DNA of 55,109 nucleotides, from NCBI GenBank assembly GCA_017515325.1, contig JAFWGA010000015.1, positions 1-55,109 on the forward strand, given 5' to 3'. The notes below the pieces were generated by a model. The model worked only from the letters and a program-made list of their open reading frames with translations. It did no database searches and had not been told where the DNA came from. Numbering within the stretch: position 1 is the first letter of the stretch; the number at the start of each line of letters is the position of its first letter. The position numbers and the translations under genes are program-made. The stretch is from Blautia sp. Its GTDB lineage: Bacteria > Bacillota > Clostridia > Lachnospirales > Lachnospiraceae. This document shows positions 15,001 through 19,744 of the stretch, piece after piece.

Positions 15001-15026
15001 GCTCGGTGCAACTTTCCTCGCTTCAT
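1..15026 (-). CDS. Giant fibrillar adhesin with FctA and CnaB/SpaA domains (partial, 3' end outside window)
   Basis: One minus-strand frame stays open from an ATG at 15026 to the left edge (about 5,008 codons); GGAGGA lies 7-8 bases upstream of the ATG. Residues 1-29 are a Sec signal peptide (MKRGKLHRAISLLLMICMIL...). A Thr-Pro run (about 70-95) and a Glu/Asp/Ala-rich spacer reach about residue 530. Around residues 1400-1640 the phrases HLIWNIPNATQVNL and GVVLAPKANVNI resemble choice-of-anchor A/pAdhesive-type heads. From about 9300 down to 1900 there are about 17 FctA (Spy0128-like) domains of about 145 residues, each with GTKxLxGR, WxFTV, YTVTESG and FTNTY; the Lys, Glu and Asn of these motifs are the expected intramolecular isopeptide residues. 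Positions 1750-1 hold five CnaB/SpaA prealbumin-like domains (FTVNKVD, LREENAPxGY). The cell-wall anchor would lie off the window. Known of the families: rigid, protease-resistant surface stalks. Inferred: adhesion. I did not see a frameshift; antisense shadow frames keep one register throughout. Confidence 0.93.
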   Translation of the reverse strand, partial: MKRGKLHRAISLLLMICMILQQTSTVSLASDMDIFTGAPQTDTQIDMRPQTSAVGDSQDLFTSGTGMGAATPTPTMTPTPTPTMTPTPSPTPIPAEILDLEVDLFTSGGDSLGSDVATDQQSSQNQNLSEDLSGLFGQAPSGEDGQAIEDIMPEEPDQIPILEDQAGDTMPSVQDEVPVLEDETQVPVLNDETENSAADGEDILTVLPGEESAPAKDESREDSLSDETDQEEMDAKESEPVQIELLDLKDESAESVPVLEDSDLTEDQAQPPQKEEVDTTEATEAEDVYGPIFQETEAEATAADEREDVITVISQETQKESSDETIEVLEPENKTDTAAEATADAEQDALLTGDEDAADDDLFVETQGTEAEAGQQADVAEEEKPAGEQTLEAAQELDTAGKADEIIDVFEASSEAEDVFEDTREAAEGDDSAVKAEEETDLFEAGEEDDAASEDVREAAEDTAPVGTEEIDVFAAGDEAENADQEADTEEKEDVQKDTDLFEGSATTEEGQEKVGSNDVVDGEEEREAEAKASEPAVGIDLLVRAVDAEGNSIGSEYDALTLPEFEGTLDLTMDPVGVDVTKAAEVEGTNRLYVESFDYDYATIGGEKVLALLQTKVYEQKAETEETEKEAADAGVTTDAKNASAEENADQAAETEDAAETAMVGSTGADVFAAGQDDTEDATAEEIFQAGASDAKTDTDTDAADLFVVGKTEDEDVFAASDAFTYVYSYTTDGLNFITLEENTEILLHYAVTAKKTRYTYTDPNVYVVASVEDPAAIPDDAKFRVTQITPESNGAAFDAYIQAMNDQAEDIATQKGEESAQTYDATNTLLYDIAFYAPKADENGNVIEGEFVEIKPASDAVKVSFRFKKEQLTQELGAEKAEDIAVIHLPVADEVMAVADSTQAAVEEIKAEDVTAELVGDQTANVKGREMVEFFLDSLSVSAIVNIVATEKEDDEEEQQEQAGDHIVNIRFLNAEGEEAAPNPPISNGYKLLAYIRDGNNRDIAYTILDITWNEENGVTTISIEDSQEFTGIGSGSEGQSITYNPESGHSMRTRIFNGNPSVSYNEAEGRISATGNDNITGYDFVSNTRVGNYITNIIVREESQKIFRLNVKGADKLSVTEKNYFILVEAEHSSTEPTYVLKQINVGSNDNTIIVTNGDWKKADGSAGDRFTGNEALTYYLIESSEIPSLAEAINGEKYGSGDKIVGTPCDFNYITRVRNDDVGQIEITDYLEIRDTEDFLSELMGQALYYGIVADKIDQYGHLQTNFAVNEYTTGFDTSDRYVNFDNVRPDLASNPGTLAIGKIADGKILNISIENRIGAIPIIIDSNDADQITEAHTITKTEYEASGKGESNLRPADKMLRLETPPGKSEPEDVYVYNYADAEKIQLRNTENDFTDVVLFKTSGDQIRDQIVNPIINDITGKSQKLAEHPTVNAEWWGIDTTGLPDYEVIYVNGNSMVDKFGIAQNDDHAGWDRSGVIKILEHQILVINYPENDYVGIRGFQYNLYSKDTDGNLHEILNGNTEPAWDTRTEQAAQLTREQNDKIATIAEHLIWNIPNATQVNLHESAGVVLAPKANVNIKQTASGWLVSGQTVTVEYVGWATEWHGVYKGMPGTEKSTINLGKKVDGISANSSEIFDFGIKQLYDIDNEQPVWIPVTYRDPKTGQNVTINSEQNIGANITFTIPAPVGNTINGEENVIIYRITEDAAVSNDTSYKLDNSEFYVRVTFQSVNASFDVTSNVAIVNYYLTLEDALAQTNPQTATLTFENKKMPVLAPKITKRLVYESNPGKEVRNLYWPSDGFTYEIELIDGDPDAVVMPDSNKATATVSSNKIAQFEEIGFMAPGTYRFRIKEVVPSIKQRVRIGNDEDGYTEYDIDYITDPVYLTVGVREQNGLKVIRNVTYVYGDETYRAGDVNGADNLSVLHTNTILEPRIEEELQGTKTLLNRGFQDGDEWTFTVSASSSSPKVDAPWPTIMVNGKEMELKKITIKMKEPGTNAGSIDKLYVNDTEVNVSNANVVVTVSDNSVAFDFGNIVFGKNHVGNTFYYTVTESGDVDHVDNDTREHNLTCSVYENSDGIQKVSVYSDAAFDFVNTYYVEPTTTKIEARKRVTGRGANYPLNDDEFSFAIEKVSSVDPEGNNIPDMNTGDVLSAANDEEGKVSFDGLSYSQAGTYIYRISETSTAGNGITPDTNTYLAVVNVTDFQTIVDPSLGTERELQLGHLSATVTYYKDNVYGIVPQNKLVDDEGRDTIPQFDNQYKASTSVVLEGEKTITGRDFTGVTPLKLVPDQWTFTIKPDPSDAASADAPLPSSNSIPVTATEGRTASFHFGNIDFDETDIGHTYHYIVTESGEVPNVQNDSAVHKVSVQISDNGNGTLKADVSVTNNGITSEDKKLKFDNTYTASDVSISLDITKHLENRKFKESDTWNFSLAEDEERNSGNERQTPMSGSTSYTLNNLSDSDGNDKSFTAFGPINYTLENAGETYYYRITETNTGSAIDGVTLDTVNTNAHLLSVKIEDLGNGNLRAITTYSDNSSSTKTSSDTSASGGGSEKFTNTFDAKGEFSLTGTKILLNRDLKIGDSWSFTISANTTDTPLPPVAKRTQWVTPTQEWFDSLGEGADRNRQTFMFDDITFTKDDAGKTFTYTITESGNGDGVENDTKVHTVEVTPAYNSATGEVTVPLDNVIYYVDGVRTNSGLTFTNIYHASGQAKLNGTKELQGRTFKAGDKWTFTVTAEEGEDGAGPLPENSNVIIYPESGNEYTWSFLPIYFTEAHIGKSYIYTVAESGNVSGVTPDVNADVNSADYGKTLAPGSHQVRVSVTDNSDGTLEVDVTPYSSTGDENALGLTFTNMYKAEADLSFAGTKSITGRSFQTGDTWKFTIEGENDDTTSSKPAPLPENQTVIITPESGNVATISFAPVKVTQDDIGSYTYTIKEENVNSNIPGVTLDSAEHTVKVTIADNLDGRLAITQTYSDGANGFAFTNAYNASAVAQFGNGVKRIENRAFKKDDKWSFVVTGEKINDSEANVPLPDPSRVTVEPTPGNTSVSIPFGAINYTLADVGTYVYTVTEEGEIAGVQNDTKTHTVTVVVKDKQSLTSEELAEANEGKEESEKISALSDGKLYVKITEGNSSSDTGLSFTNTYGAEGELKLSGDKLITGRSFQSGDEWKFTLSPVGTDEVPVNEVPMPLQEGREDSINPASGNTAPFEFGTIKYTKAGTYTYKVTESGSESLKNEDGTGITNDTKEHTIVVTVTDDNQDGKLTAVPEYYVDGEKVSPQVLRFTNEYTSVGELTFAGSKKMTGRNFNENDADAWNFTVTSNDPAAPTPAPLEENVSSLAINGSTTNTAEINFGKITFTQNDAGKTYVYAVREENAEEVRPGVTNDSASHMVYVTLADDGKGKITPTYVYGDGSKLSFTNTYETDLDIDLSVIKSLDKRDLLASDTWTFTVSTETPGAPLPQNTEAIYVKDEELEGKTDTVSFGNITFTEADAGKTYTYRFKESGNVSGVTNDTRKHTVEITVNDDGEGNLSVSKVYKIGNSSVEENEFAFENKYSAAGNIALSATKEIEGREFQEGDKWKLDIESVDVLGLDGNSLEETTDKLPSAAVNGAVDIVVSRTSYAIGKSSQNVRLGNLTYSLEDLKDSEGNYLNGIIFVYKVSENADVKVDGVTNEDAVRYVYVTVKDTNKNGTLDVTVDYREEQNLTAESLDPERGLVFVNTYSTSGELELKAVKELIGRPFKENDEWKLKVSSNSEDAPMPEKAEITISPSENEIGTNNLVEGSFGKIVFDLSDVGRTYVYTITESGQIAGVANDVDTTAIHTVTVKVSEKLTGGKKTGELDLNVTYGSENALTFRNEYTAKGSLPLNGKKIITGGRDISQGDVFAFTITDEKLDGNDQASDTKEYHTVSEANTGKIAQELSYSLTDAGRHRVTIEEDQDQADQYEAIGVTISSEPLVLEFVVEDNGDGTLAFKDQKVNGSEGNVTGLFTFENTYYAVNDAAAAITARKTLLYRDGKDLQANEFAFELEAFVPEEDDTLYSTDAILHTENSNPVKRTAKNNASGSVTFTNLKYSQVGTYYYKLRETSESINGIEVSTAEYIVKIVVKDDLNGSLYAEEPVYYLAAPDTEGSYETVSQAEFVNTYDASGSTSIDITKQIEGREFKKGDEWTFTLTALDGGPLPKDAEDNIVDTVTVKPESGTEITASFGDIVYTLEDSGKHYTYLISESGTVDGVTNDQNAHAVTVEVSDEEHIGYLTCKKTYNVWDTDGTAKDYKVSEFFKNIYGAEGSFKLNGLKKIEGREFVNGDSWIFTVAGSEGAPMPERSTVEINPQVGTITPIDFGEIRLSLANAGKTYTYTVTESGNCAGIVNDGGTYTVTIKVSDDGNGKVFVADADKSFTYNDTVSGENNVSKEAMVFTNKATVARFSKTDITGEEELAGAHLVVLNGQKDEVEQAGVDAASLEWDSEKGVIHEIVGLAAGTYYLRETVAPVGYYAISTDVEFTVAADGTVKAKTEGNNKTVSVKNEDDEEIDSYNVILIKDTALAFYVNKKLLGGGEEINGAKIEVYHKADINDDGSVRSGATPVDYWESEVGKDHNFGPALTAGETYVLVETVAPQGYAYSSNIEFTVEKNGSITISKDAAGNTVSSEDVTEGEGESASTRKVYLVEDSLLHFVVSKTDVGGGNELPGATLVVYELDANGETIKEAASWISSEEEKRHDFGKDLEAGKSYMLRETVAPEGYGRITTDIEFTVEKDGSVTTGLRKADSKDENGNTVYLVEDDAIHFTINKVDAGNGEEVEGAEMYLYKESDLDEDGNLKEDAEAVDNWTSKKDETHDFGGKMEAGVAYVLREENAPTGYGKVTTDITISVAEDGAVTASIEGTKDKDGNTVYLIEDDALHFTVNKVDAGNGEEVEGAEMYLYKESDLDEDGNLKEDAEAVDSWTSKKDETHDFGGKMEAGEEYVLREENAPVGYGKVTTDIRISVTEDGTVTASIEGTKDKDGNTVYL
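6..695 (-). repeat. Two near-identical 345-bp tandem repeats encoding CnaB domains
   Basis: The sequence beginning at 6 recurs at 351 with only a few base changes, and a more diverged unit begins at 696. The period of 345 bp equals 115 residues, one CnaB/SpaA domain, so the reading frame is kept whatever the copy number. The near identity of units one and two, against the clear divergence of the unit starting at 696, points to recent duplication or gene conversion. More copies may continue past the left edge. Confidence 0.9.
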
Positions 15027-15033
15027 AACTAAG

Positions 15034-15040
15034 CTCCTCC
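15034..15040 (-). promoter_or_regulatory. Strong ribosome binding site of the FctA/CnaB adhesin
   Basis: Minus strand AAGGAGGAGCTTAGTTATG. This Shine-Dalgarno core decides the ATG at 15026 as the start. A competing minus-strand frame starting at 15072 has no such site and does not continue into the adhesin frame. Confidence 0.85.
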
Positions 15041-15157
15041 TTGATATGAAAAAATATTGAATAGGTAAACATCCGGTCTTTTGCAACGGAGCCGGAGTCT
15101 TGATGTCATCCCATGCCCTATACCCGAAAAGGGCAAAGTATGCCGATAATCTTGTAT

Positions 15158-15186
15158 ATTATATCTCATTTTATGCATAATCACAA
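15158..15186 (-). promoter_or_regulatory. Sigma-A type promoter for the FctA/CnaB adhesin
   Basis: On the minus strand, TTGTGA (15186-15181) is followed by exactly 17 bases and then a perfect TATAAT (15163-15158). Transcription would start near 15151, leaving a leader of about 125 bases before the ATG. The leader can form GCCC...GGGC (near 15117-15136) and TCCGG...CCGGA (near 15073-15098) stems. Confidence 0.7.
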
Positions 15187-15546
15187 GACTTTTTGGCAAA
15201 TTTAGCAGACAAATATCAAAATATTATAATGTGAACGAATTATTAACGAAATTTTTCGTATTGTTTTTTTCTGCCGGCAGAGGACATCCGCCATCATTTT
15301 TCCTGTTTACCAATTTATACCAATGAAGTTTAAATAGATTAATATAGTATTCAATGCGACTGTCTCCACCTCATATAGAATTACTCGACTAAGCATAGAC
15401 AATTTATAGGGTATTCGCTCTGAACTAATCCCTACCGTTTGTTGATCCTCAACCCGGCCTTTAGCCCTGAGCCATCAAAAGGGAAAGCGAAAATGTAACG
15501 AAAAAATTACATCTCTTATGCTGAAGCATTTGGCTGAGACCAAGGA
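15187..15546. other. Intergenic region between the divergent adhesin and plus-strand genes
   Basis: AT-rich, with no convincing gene. It contains a perfect 6-bp inverted repeat ACGAAA-TT-TTTCGT at 15246-15259, about 60 bases upstream of the adhesin -35 box, and ATGTAA...TTACAT near 15493-15512. I do not see a strong promoter for the plus-strand genes. A -10-like TATAGT lies near 15343 but has no good -35 partner. Confidence 0.5.
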
Positions 15547-15747
15547 ATGGATCTGATCAGGAAATGGTGGATAAAAGAACCGTTCTATGATAAGATAGGA
15601 GCAGAAGAGGAGATGAAAAAAGATCTGGATCCAAAAGAATATGCCATGTTCAGAGTACTGATTCCCGGAGCAGGTGAGTGTTATGGCTTAAACAAAGATG
15701 AAGCTGAAACTTATGTCAAAGAAGTGACCGGACTCCAGTTGACATGA
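15547..15747 (+). CDS. Small hypothetical protein, 66 aa (doubtful)
   Basis: An ORF of 66 codons begins MDLIRKWWIKEP and is rich in Lys and Glu with no signal peptide. An AAGGA sequence sits immediately before the ATG, too close for efficient initiation, and a stop lies in frame just upstream at 15535. A short second peptide, MLKHLAETKEWI, overlaps it in another frame from 15518, which gives the region the look of a decayed gene. The ORF ends 36 bases before the start of the next gene in the same direction. I do not recognise a family. It could be a real small cytoplasmic protein or a gene remnant. Confidence 0.35.
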   Translation: MDLIRKWWIKEPFYDKIGAEEEMKKDLDPKEYAMFRVLIPGAGECYGLNKDEAETYVKEVTGLQLT

Positions 15748-15782
15748 CAAAAACATCGAAAAAAATAGAAGGAGATATCATA

Positions 15783-16940
15783 ATGAAGTACAGACAGATC
15801 AGATTATTGGCATTAGCAGCTTCTATTTCCCTTGTGACAGTTACGGCAGGCCTGTATACGGGCCAGGCAGAAGAAGCAGTAGATGAGATTGCCGTAGAGG
15901 AATTTTCTCCGGAAGGCCTGGACAACGCCCTTGACCAGGAAGTGTCCAAAGCCCCAGCCTCTGAAGAAAACCAGGCGCGCTTTCAGGCATCCTGCAACTA
16001 TTTTACCGTCTCGGTTCCCATGGATATCGTAGCCATAGCCGATATCGAAGTCGAGCCGGACGGCGTCTCCTTCTATGAGAAGCTGTCCCATTCTTTATAC
16101 GGCGGCTTTGTCGGGAAGATTACCCTCTTTGAAAAAGAAACGGATTACTGCTACTACCCCAGCTTCGGAAGAGGTGGTGAGATCGTTTTCTCCGACGGCT
16201 CGAAGAAGGATGTCGTCCTGCTCTACCCCAGCGACGTCCAGAGCGATCTGGAGAATCCGGAAAGCATGGACAACTGGAGAAAAATCCGCGATGCCCTCGA
16301 TTCAGACATTGTGGGTTCCCTCCTCCCCTCTGACGGTACCTATATCCCGCAGGATGAGGTGGATAATACCAGCATATACCGGGAAACCCTGGACAAGCTC
16401 TCCTCCCTCCTTCAGGAGAAGGCAGATCAGGAGACTCTTGAAGCTGCCGGCTTCAGTTATCTGTATGCCTTCCTTTACGAAACAGAGGAAAACCCTCTGG
16501 AGACAGTCAGATATGCCTATGTGAATGTGTCATACGCCGGTTATCCGGAGCTGGCCATTATGCATGAAGGGGAGGATGTCATCTACGATCTCTTCGCCCA
16601 GGAAGACTCTCAGGTGACCCATGTTTGCTCCGGCGCCGCGAGAGACCGCTTCAGCCTTTACGGACATGGCGGGCGATCCCTTTCCATCCGCGAGGACGCT
16701 TCCTCCGGCGCAGACATGTCTGAAATCAGCTTCTATGGCCTGGATGTAAACACAAAGGACCTCTTCCCCCAGGTCAGCTTCATCTATGACGGGCAGAAGG
16801 ATCCGGAAAACCCCTGGTTCGTCCGGTACACGCATGAGGAGGACCCCGAACCGCTGACGGAGGAGGAATGGCAGTCCAGGCTCAGCAACTTCGGAGAGCT
16901 CTACACGCCTGAGGCTGCCCCCTTGTCTGACATAGGGTAG
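15783..16940 (+). CDS. Secreted protein of unknown function, 385 aa
   Basis: The start is placed at the ATG at 15783 because AAGGAG (15769-15774) lies 8 bases upstream; the same frame has an earlier ATG at 15744 without a site. Residues 1-29 are a typical signal peptide (MKYRQIRLLALAASISLVTV, likely cleaved after GQA). The mature protein is acidic with no transmembrane segment, no cell-wall anchor and no lipobox. The middle part has alternating hydrophobic, beta-rich sequence (FTVSVPMDIVAIADI, YGGFVGKITLF, DVVLLYPSDVQ). I do not recognise a named domain. It stops 59 bases before the AAA-ATPase-like gene on the same strand and could be co-transcribed with it. That neighbour is predicted to be cytoplasmic, so a shared function is not obvious. 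Confidence 0.8.
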   Translation: MKYRQIRLLALAASISLVTVTAGLYTGQAEEAVDEIAVEEFSPEGLDNALDQEVSKAPASEENQARFQASCNYFTVSVPMDIVAIADIEVEPDGVSFYEKLSHSLYGGFVGKITLFEKETDYCYYPSFGRGGEIVFSDGSKKDVVLLYPSDVQSDLENPESMDNWRKIRDALDSDIVGSLLPSDGTYIPQDEVDNTSIYRETLDKLSSLLQEKADQETLEAAGFSYLYAFLYETEENPLETVRYAYVNVSYAGYPELAIMHEGEDVIYDLFAQEDSQVTHVCSGAARDRFSLYGHGGRSLSIREDASSGADMSEISFYGLDVNTKDLFPQVSFIYDGQKDPENPWFVRYTHEEDPEPLTEEEWQSRLSNFGELYTPEAAPLSDIG

Positions 16941-16999
16941 AGGCAAGCCCAGCGGAAGCCCTCCCAGAGGAGTTGTAACTTTTGAAAGGAGTCGTCCGA

Positions 17000-18670
17000 T
17001 TGGAAAAAATGATTGTGCTTGGCACAGACATCTTTGATCAGTTTATCAGAGATGACGGCTACTATGTCGATAAAACAGAAATCCTTTATGAACTGGCAGC
17101 TCTCAGCCGAAACAAGGTATCCCTGTTCACTCGCCCCCGGCGTTTTGGAAAGACCCTTACCATGAGCATGATGGAGAGCTTCTTCGATATCCGCAGAGAC
17201 AGTACAAGGGTATTCGAAGGCCAGAAGATCCTTATGAATCATCCGGATTTCTGCAGGGAGTGGATGAACCAGTATCCTGTTCTCTTCCTTTCTCTGAAGG
17301 ATGTGGAAGGATTGACCTTTCTGTCCGCCTTTAAGATGCTCAAAAAGGCCATAGCTGATGTATGCAAGAAGCTTTCTTTTCTTTCGGCAGAAAAGAAAGT
17401 CGATCCGGATGATGCTGTGACTTTCCATAGGCTAAAGGCTGAAACCGCCGGAGTCGAGGATATAAAAGCCTCTCTTAAAACCATCATGCGCATGATGGCT
17501 GCTGTCTACGGAAAACCGGTAATTCTCCTGATCGATGAATACGATGTTCCGCTGGCCAAAGCTGAAGGGAGCAAAAACAAAGAATACTACGCCCAGATGC
17601 TTGATGTGATACGTGGTATCATGAGTATCTCGCTGAAAACAAATGAATATCTGAAATTTGCGGTTGTGACCGGCTGCCTGAGAATTTCCAAGGAGAGTAT
17701 CTTTACGGGGGTAAACAACTTTGCCTGCTACTCGGTGACAAACCGGAAGTTCAGCCAGTATTTTGGCTTTACAGAGGATGAGGTTGTCAAACTCCTGGAA
17801 GCCTTTGGCTTATCCGACAAGATTGATCTGCTCAGGAAATGGTATGATGGATACATTTTTGGGGACACAGAAGTGTTTTGCCCTTGGGATGTGGCCAGTT
17901 ACGTATCGGCCGTTCTTTACGACGAAGAAGAAGAACCACAGAACTTCTGGGCCAACACAAGCTCAAATGAGATCCTGGATGAATTTGTGAACCACAGAAA
18001 GATTGACGCTTCAGATAAATTCGAAATGCTTTTGAATGGTGGTACGATTACGGAAGAGGTTTCCGAAGAACTGACCTACGACAGGATTTCAGAATCAGAG
18101 AAAAACCTGTGGAGTGTCATGCTTATGACTGGGTACGTGTCAAAGGCCGACAAGTCGGTGTCCAAAGGAAGAATGAAGCTCCGTATCCCGAATTCAGAGA
18201 TTGCCGATATCTTCAAGGACGCTGTGGTGGCCAGGTTTGAGAGAACCTTAGATGCCGGGTATGTGGATGCTTTTATCACAGCAATGTGGAACAGGGATGA
18301 AGAAACCGCCACAGAAATGCTCACAGGGATTCTCTGGAATTCCATCAGCTTTTTCGATTATGGAGAGGATTATTACCACGGAATGCTGAATGGGATATTT
18401 ACATCCCGTGGATATACACCCGATTCCAATGATGAAGCCGGTCTCGGAAGACTGGATCTGAGAGTGAAGGATCGCGGAAGCAGAAGCATCCTGCTGATGG
18501 AATTCAAGCGTTCCAGAACAGAAACTGACCTTGACGCCGATTGTGACAAGGCCATCGCGCAGATCATCAAAAACGGATACAACAGAATTATACCGGAAGG
18601 GTATGAACAGCAATTAGTCTATGGAATTGCATTCTATGCAAAAAAGGCAAAAGTAAAGCTGATGAAGTGA
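17000..18670 (+). CDS. AAA-ATPase-like protein with C-terminal PD-(D/E)XK nuclease fold
   Basis: This is a cytoplasmic protein of about 556 residues. The best start is the TTG at 17000, 8 bases after AAAGGAG (16985-16991); the next ATG is at 17009. It opens with the family signature GYYVDKTEILYEL. It has a Walker A-like FTRPRRFGKTLTM (residues about 43-55), Walker B VILLIDEYDVPLAKA (about 172-187) and, near the C-terminus, GRLDL...LLMEFKRS (about 483-503), which supplies the D and ExK of a PD-(D/E)XK fold. This is the AAA-ATPase_like (PF09820) plus PDDEXK_9 (PF08011) architecture. The family is abundant in anaerobic Firmicutes and Bacteroidetes and its role is not established; a link to mobile DNA or defence is only a guess. 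A second member lies at 19745-21445 on the opposite strand. Confidence 0.92.
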   Translation: MEKMIVLGTDIFDQFIRDDGYYVDKTEILYELAALSRNKVSLFTRPRRFGKTLTMSMMESFFDIRRDSTRVFEGQKILMNHPDFCREWMNQYPVLFLSLKDVEGLTFLSAFKMLKKAIADVCKKLSFLSAEKKVDPDDAVTFHRLKAETAGVEDIKASLKTIMRMMAAVYGKPVILLIDEYDVPLAKAEGSKNKEYYAQMLDVIRGIMSISLKTNEYLKFAVVTGCLRISKESIFTGVNNFACYSVTNRKFSQYFGFTEDEVVKLLEAFGLSDKIDLLRKWYDGYIFGDTEVFCPWDVASYVSAVLYDEEEEPQNFWANTSSNEILDEFVNHRKIDASDKFEMLLNGGTITEEVSEELTYDRISESEKNLWSVMLMTGYVSKADKSVSKGRMKLRIPNSEIADIFKDAVVARFERTLDAGYVDAFITAMWNRDEETATEMLTGILWNSISFFDYGEDYYHGMLNGIFTSRGYTPDSNDEAGLGRLDLRVKDRGSRSILLMEFKRSRTETDLDADCDKAIAQIIKNGYNRIIPEGYEQQLVYGIAFYAKKAKVKLMK

Positions 18671-18707
18671 CAACAAGACAGAGCATCCAGGCAAAAGACA
18701 GTTTCCA

Positions 18708-18736
18708 TTGACACATCTCCCCAGATATGATAATTT
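18708..18736 (+). promoter_or_regulatory. Possible promoter in front of the LRR relic
   Basis: A perfect TTGACA (18708-18713) is followed by 17 bases and TAATTT (18731-18736), a weak -10. AAAGGAG at 18743-18749 lies just downstream, inside the nominal ORF, with no start codon at a suitable distance. This would fit a once-functional promoter and ribosome binding site whose start codon has been lost. Confidence 0.35.
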
Positions 18737-19695
18737 TCAAAAAAAGGAGAAACTGCTCAAAAAAACACCAGAAAAATCACCATTACCCCAGGGAAAAAGC
18801 AGTCATCTATTCAGATCAGGCCTATATCAGAAGAGACGGAGTTTATGATTTTACCCTGAGTGATCTGGGGAGCAACATGAATACCGGCTGGTATATCATA
18901 AAAGCAAATTCCAATGCCCGTACCCGTACCAGCATCAGTGAACTGAATGATGACTGTGAGATTCAGGTCGGAAGAGTTTATTCTTCGACAACCTCAGACG
19001 GAGAAACCTTGCTGACACCGGATAGCTTTTTCACCGTAAAACTGTATAAAGGAAGAACCTATCGGCTGAGAGCAAAGGCGGAAACCGCCAAAGAGGAAGT
19101 GCAGTACAGCTTCCGGATCCTGCCCTTTACGACCAATGTGGTATTGACAGAGGGCAGCTGTGGAGCCAATGTCCGTTACCAGGTAAAGCCCTTGTCTGCA
19201 GACGGCCTTACTTTCTATAACCCCAACCACGATGACACCTGGGACGGGTATTCCCATGAGATGAGTCTGGAACTAGTGATTTCAGGTTCGGAACCCATGG
19301 AAGACTATCTCTACTTATTCAATGGCACGAGATTTGATGACCCGGCAAACCACAATCCGGTTTGGATTCTGGATGGTTTTATGATCAGGCACATTGCCAA
19401 GGTAACGGTGGAAAACGGCGTAACCCATATTGGAAATTGCGCCTTCCACCACCTCGAAAACCTGTCCCAGCTTTCGCTTGCCGGCAGTATCAAAAGCATC
19501 GGAGACAATGCCTTCGAGACCTGTAAAAGTCTTACGGAAGTGACGATTCCGGAAGGAGTGGTTTCCATCGGGAAAACTGCCTTCCAGAATTGGCCTACCC
19601 TTAATGGACGGGGCAATCCTAGCCATGCAATAGGGACAGGCACTTTGCGAAACACTTCACAAAGTGCCTGTCCCTTTTATATTTCTTTATTATAG
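18727..19695 (+). pseudogene. BspA-type leucine-rich-repeat protein, decayed at both ends
   Basis: The frame reads 322 codons. Residues about 30-150 form a beta-rich N-terminal domain (YIRRDGVYDFTLSDLG ... KLYKGRTYRLRAKAETA). Residues about 230-290 hold LRR_5/BspA units (VTHIGNCAFHHLENLSQLSL, SIGDNAFETCKSLTEVTIPE). Relatives are secreted, but this frame starts with a Lys-rich stretch (MIIFKKRRNCSKKHQKN) and has no signal peptide. After SIGKTAFQNWPTL the LRR pattern breaks off, and the last 30 residues read through the hairpin at 19632-19675, so they are not genuine LRR sequence. I infer a truncated, probably inactive copy of a secreted LRR gene, related in style to the LRR proteins at 44981-53209. 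Confidence 0.7.
19632..19675 (+). terminator. Long hairpin with T-rich tail
   Basis: AGGGACAGGCACTTTG (19632-19647) pairs with CAAAGTGCCTGTCCCT (19660-19675), a perfect 16-bp stem with a 12-base loop that can add a GAA/TTC inner stem. TTTTATATTTCTTTATT follows on the plus strand, so it could terminate the plus-strand genes. The GGGACAGGCAC core also recalls REP-like palindromes found as dispersed elements in other bacteria. It may be an inserted repeat that became the end of the LRR relic. Confidence 0.7.
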
Positions 19696-19696
19696 T

Positions 19697-19725
19697 AAAC
19701 GAACAAAATGTTTGCGTTTTGATTC
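19697..19725. repeat. Hairpin repeat, copy 1 (CAAAATG/CGTTTTG)
   Basis: The stretch ACGAACAAAATG..TTTTGATTC here recurs at 49665-49690. The stem CAAAATG-tttg-CGTTTTG (19704-19721) differs from CAAAATG-ctta-CATTTTG at the second site. One stem position is G-U in one copy and A-U in the other, so pairing is kept. It sits between the two converging genes. Confidence 0.55.
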
Positions 19726-19744
19726 AGTACCGGACTGCAATGCT

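Noticed and set aside
14599-15072. Minus-strand ORF of 157 codons at the start of the adhesin
   Set aside because: It overlaps the adhesin start in a different frame. The strong ribosome binding site and signal peptide support the ATG at 15026 instead.
15041-15150. c-di-GMP (GEMM) riboswitch in the adhesin leader
   Set aside because: GGCAAA-like and CCGG pieces caught the eye, but the conserved GEMM core and its order are not there.
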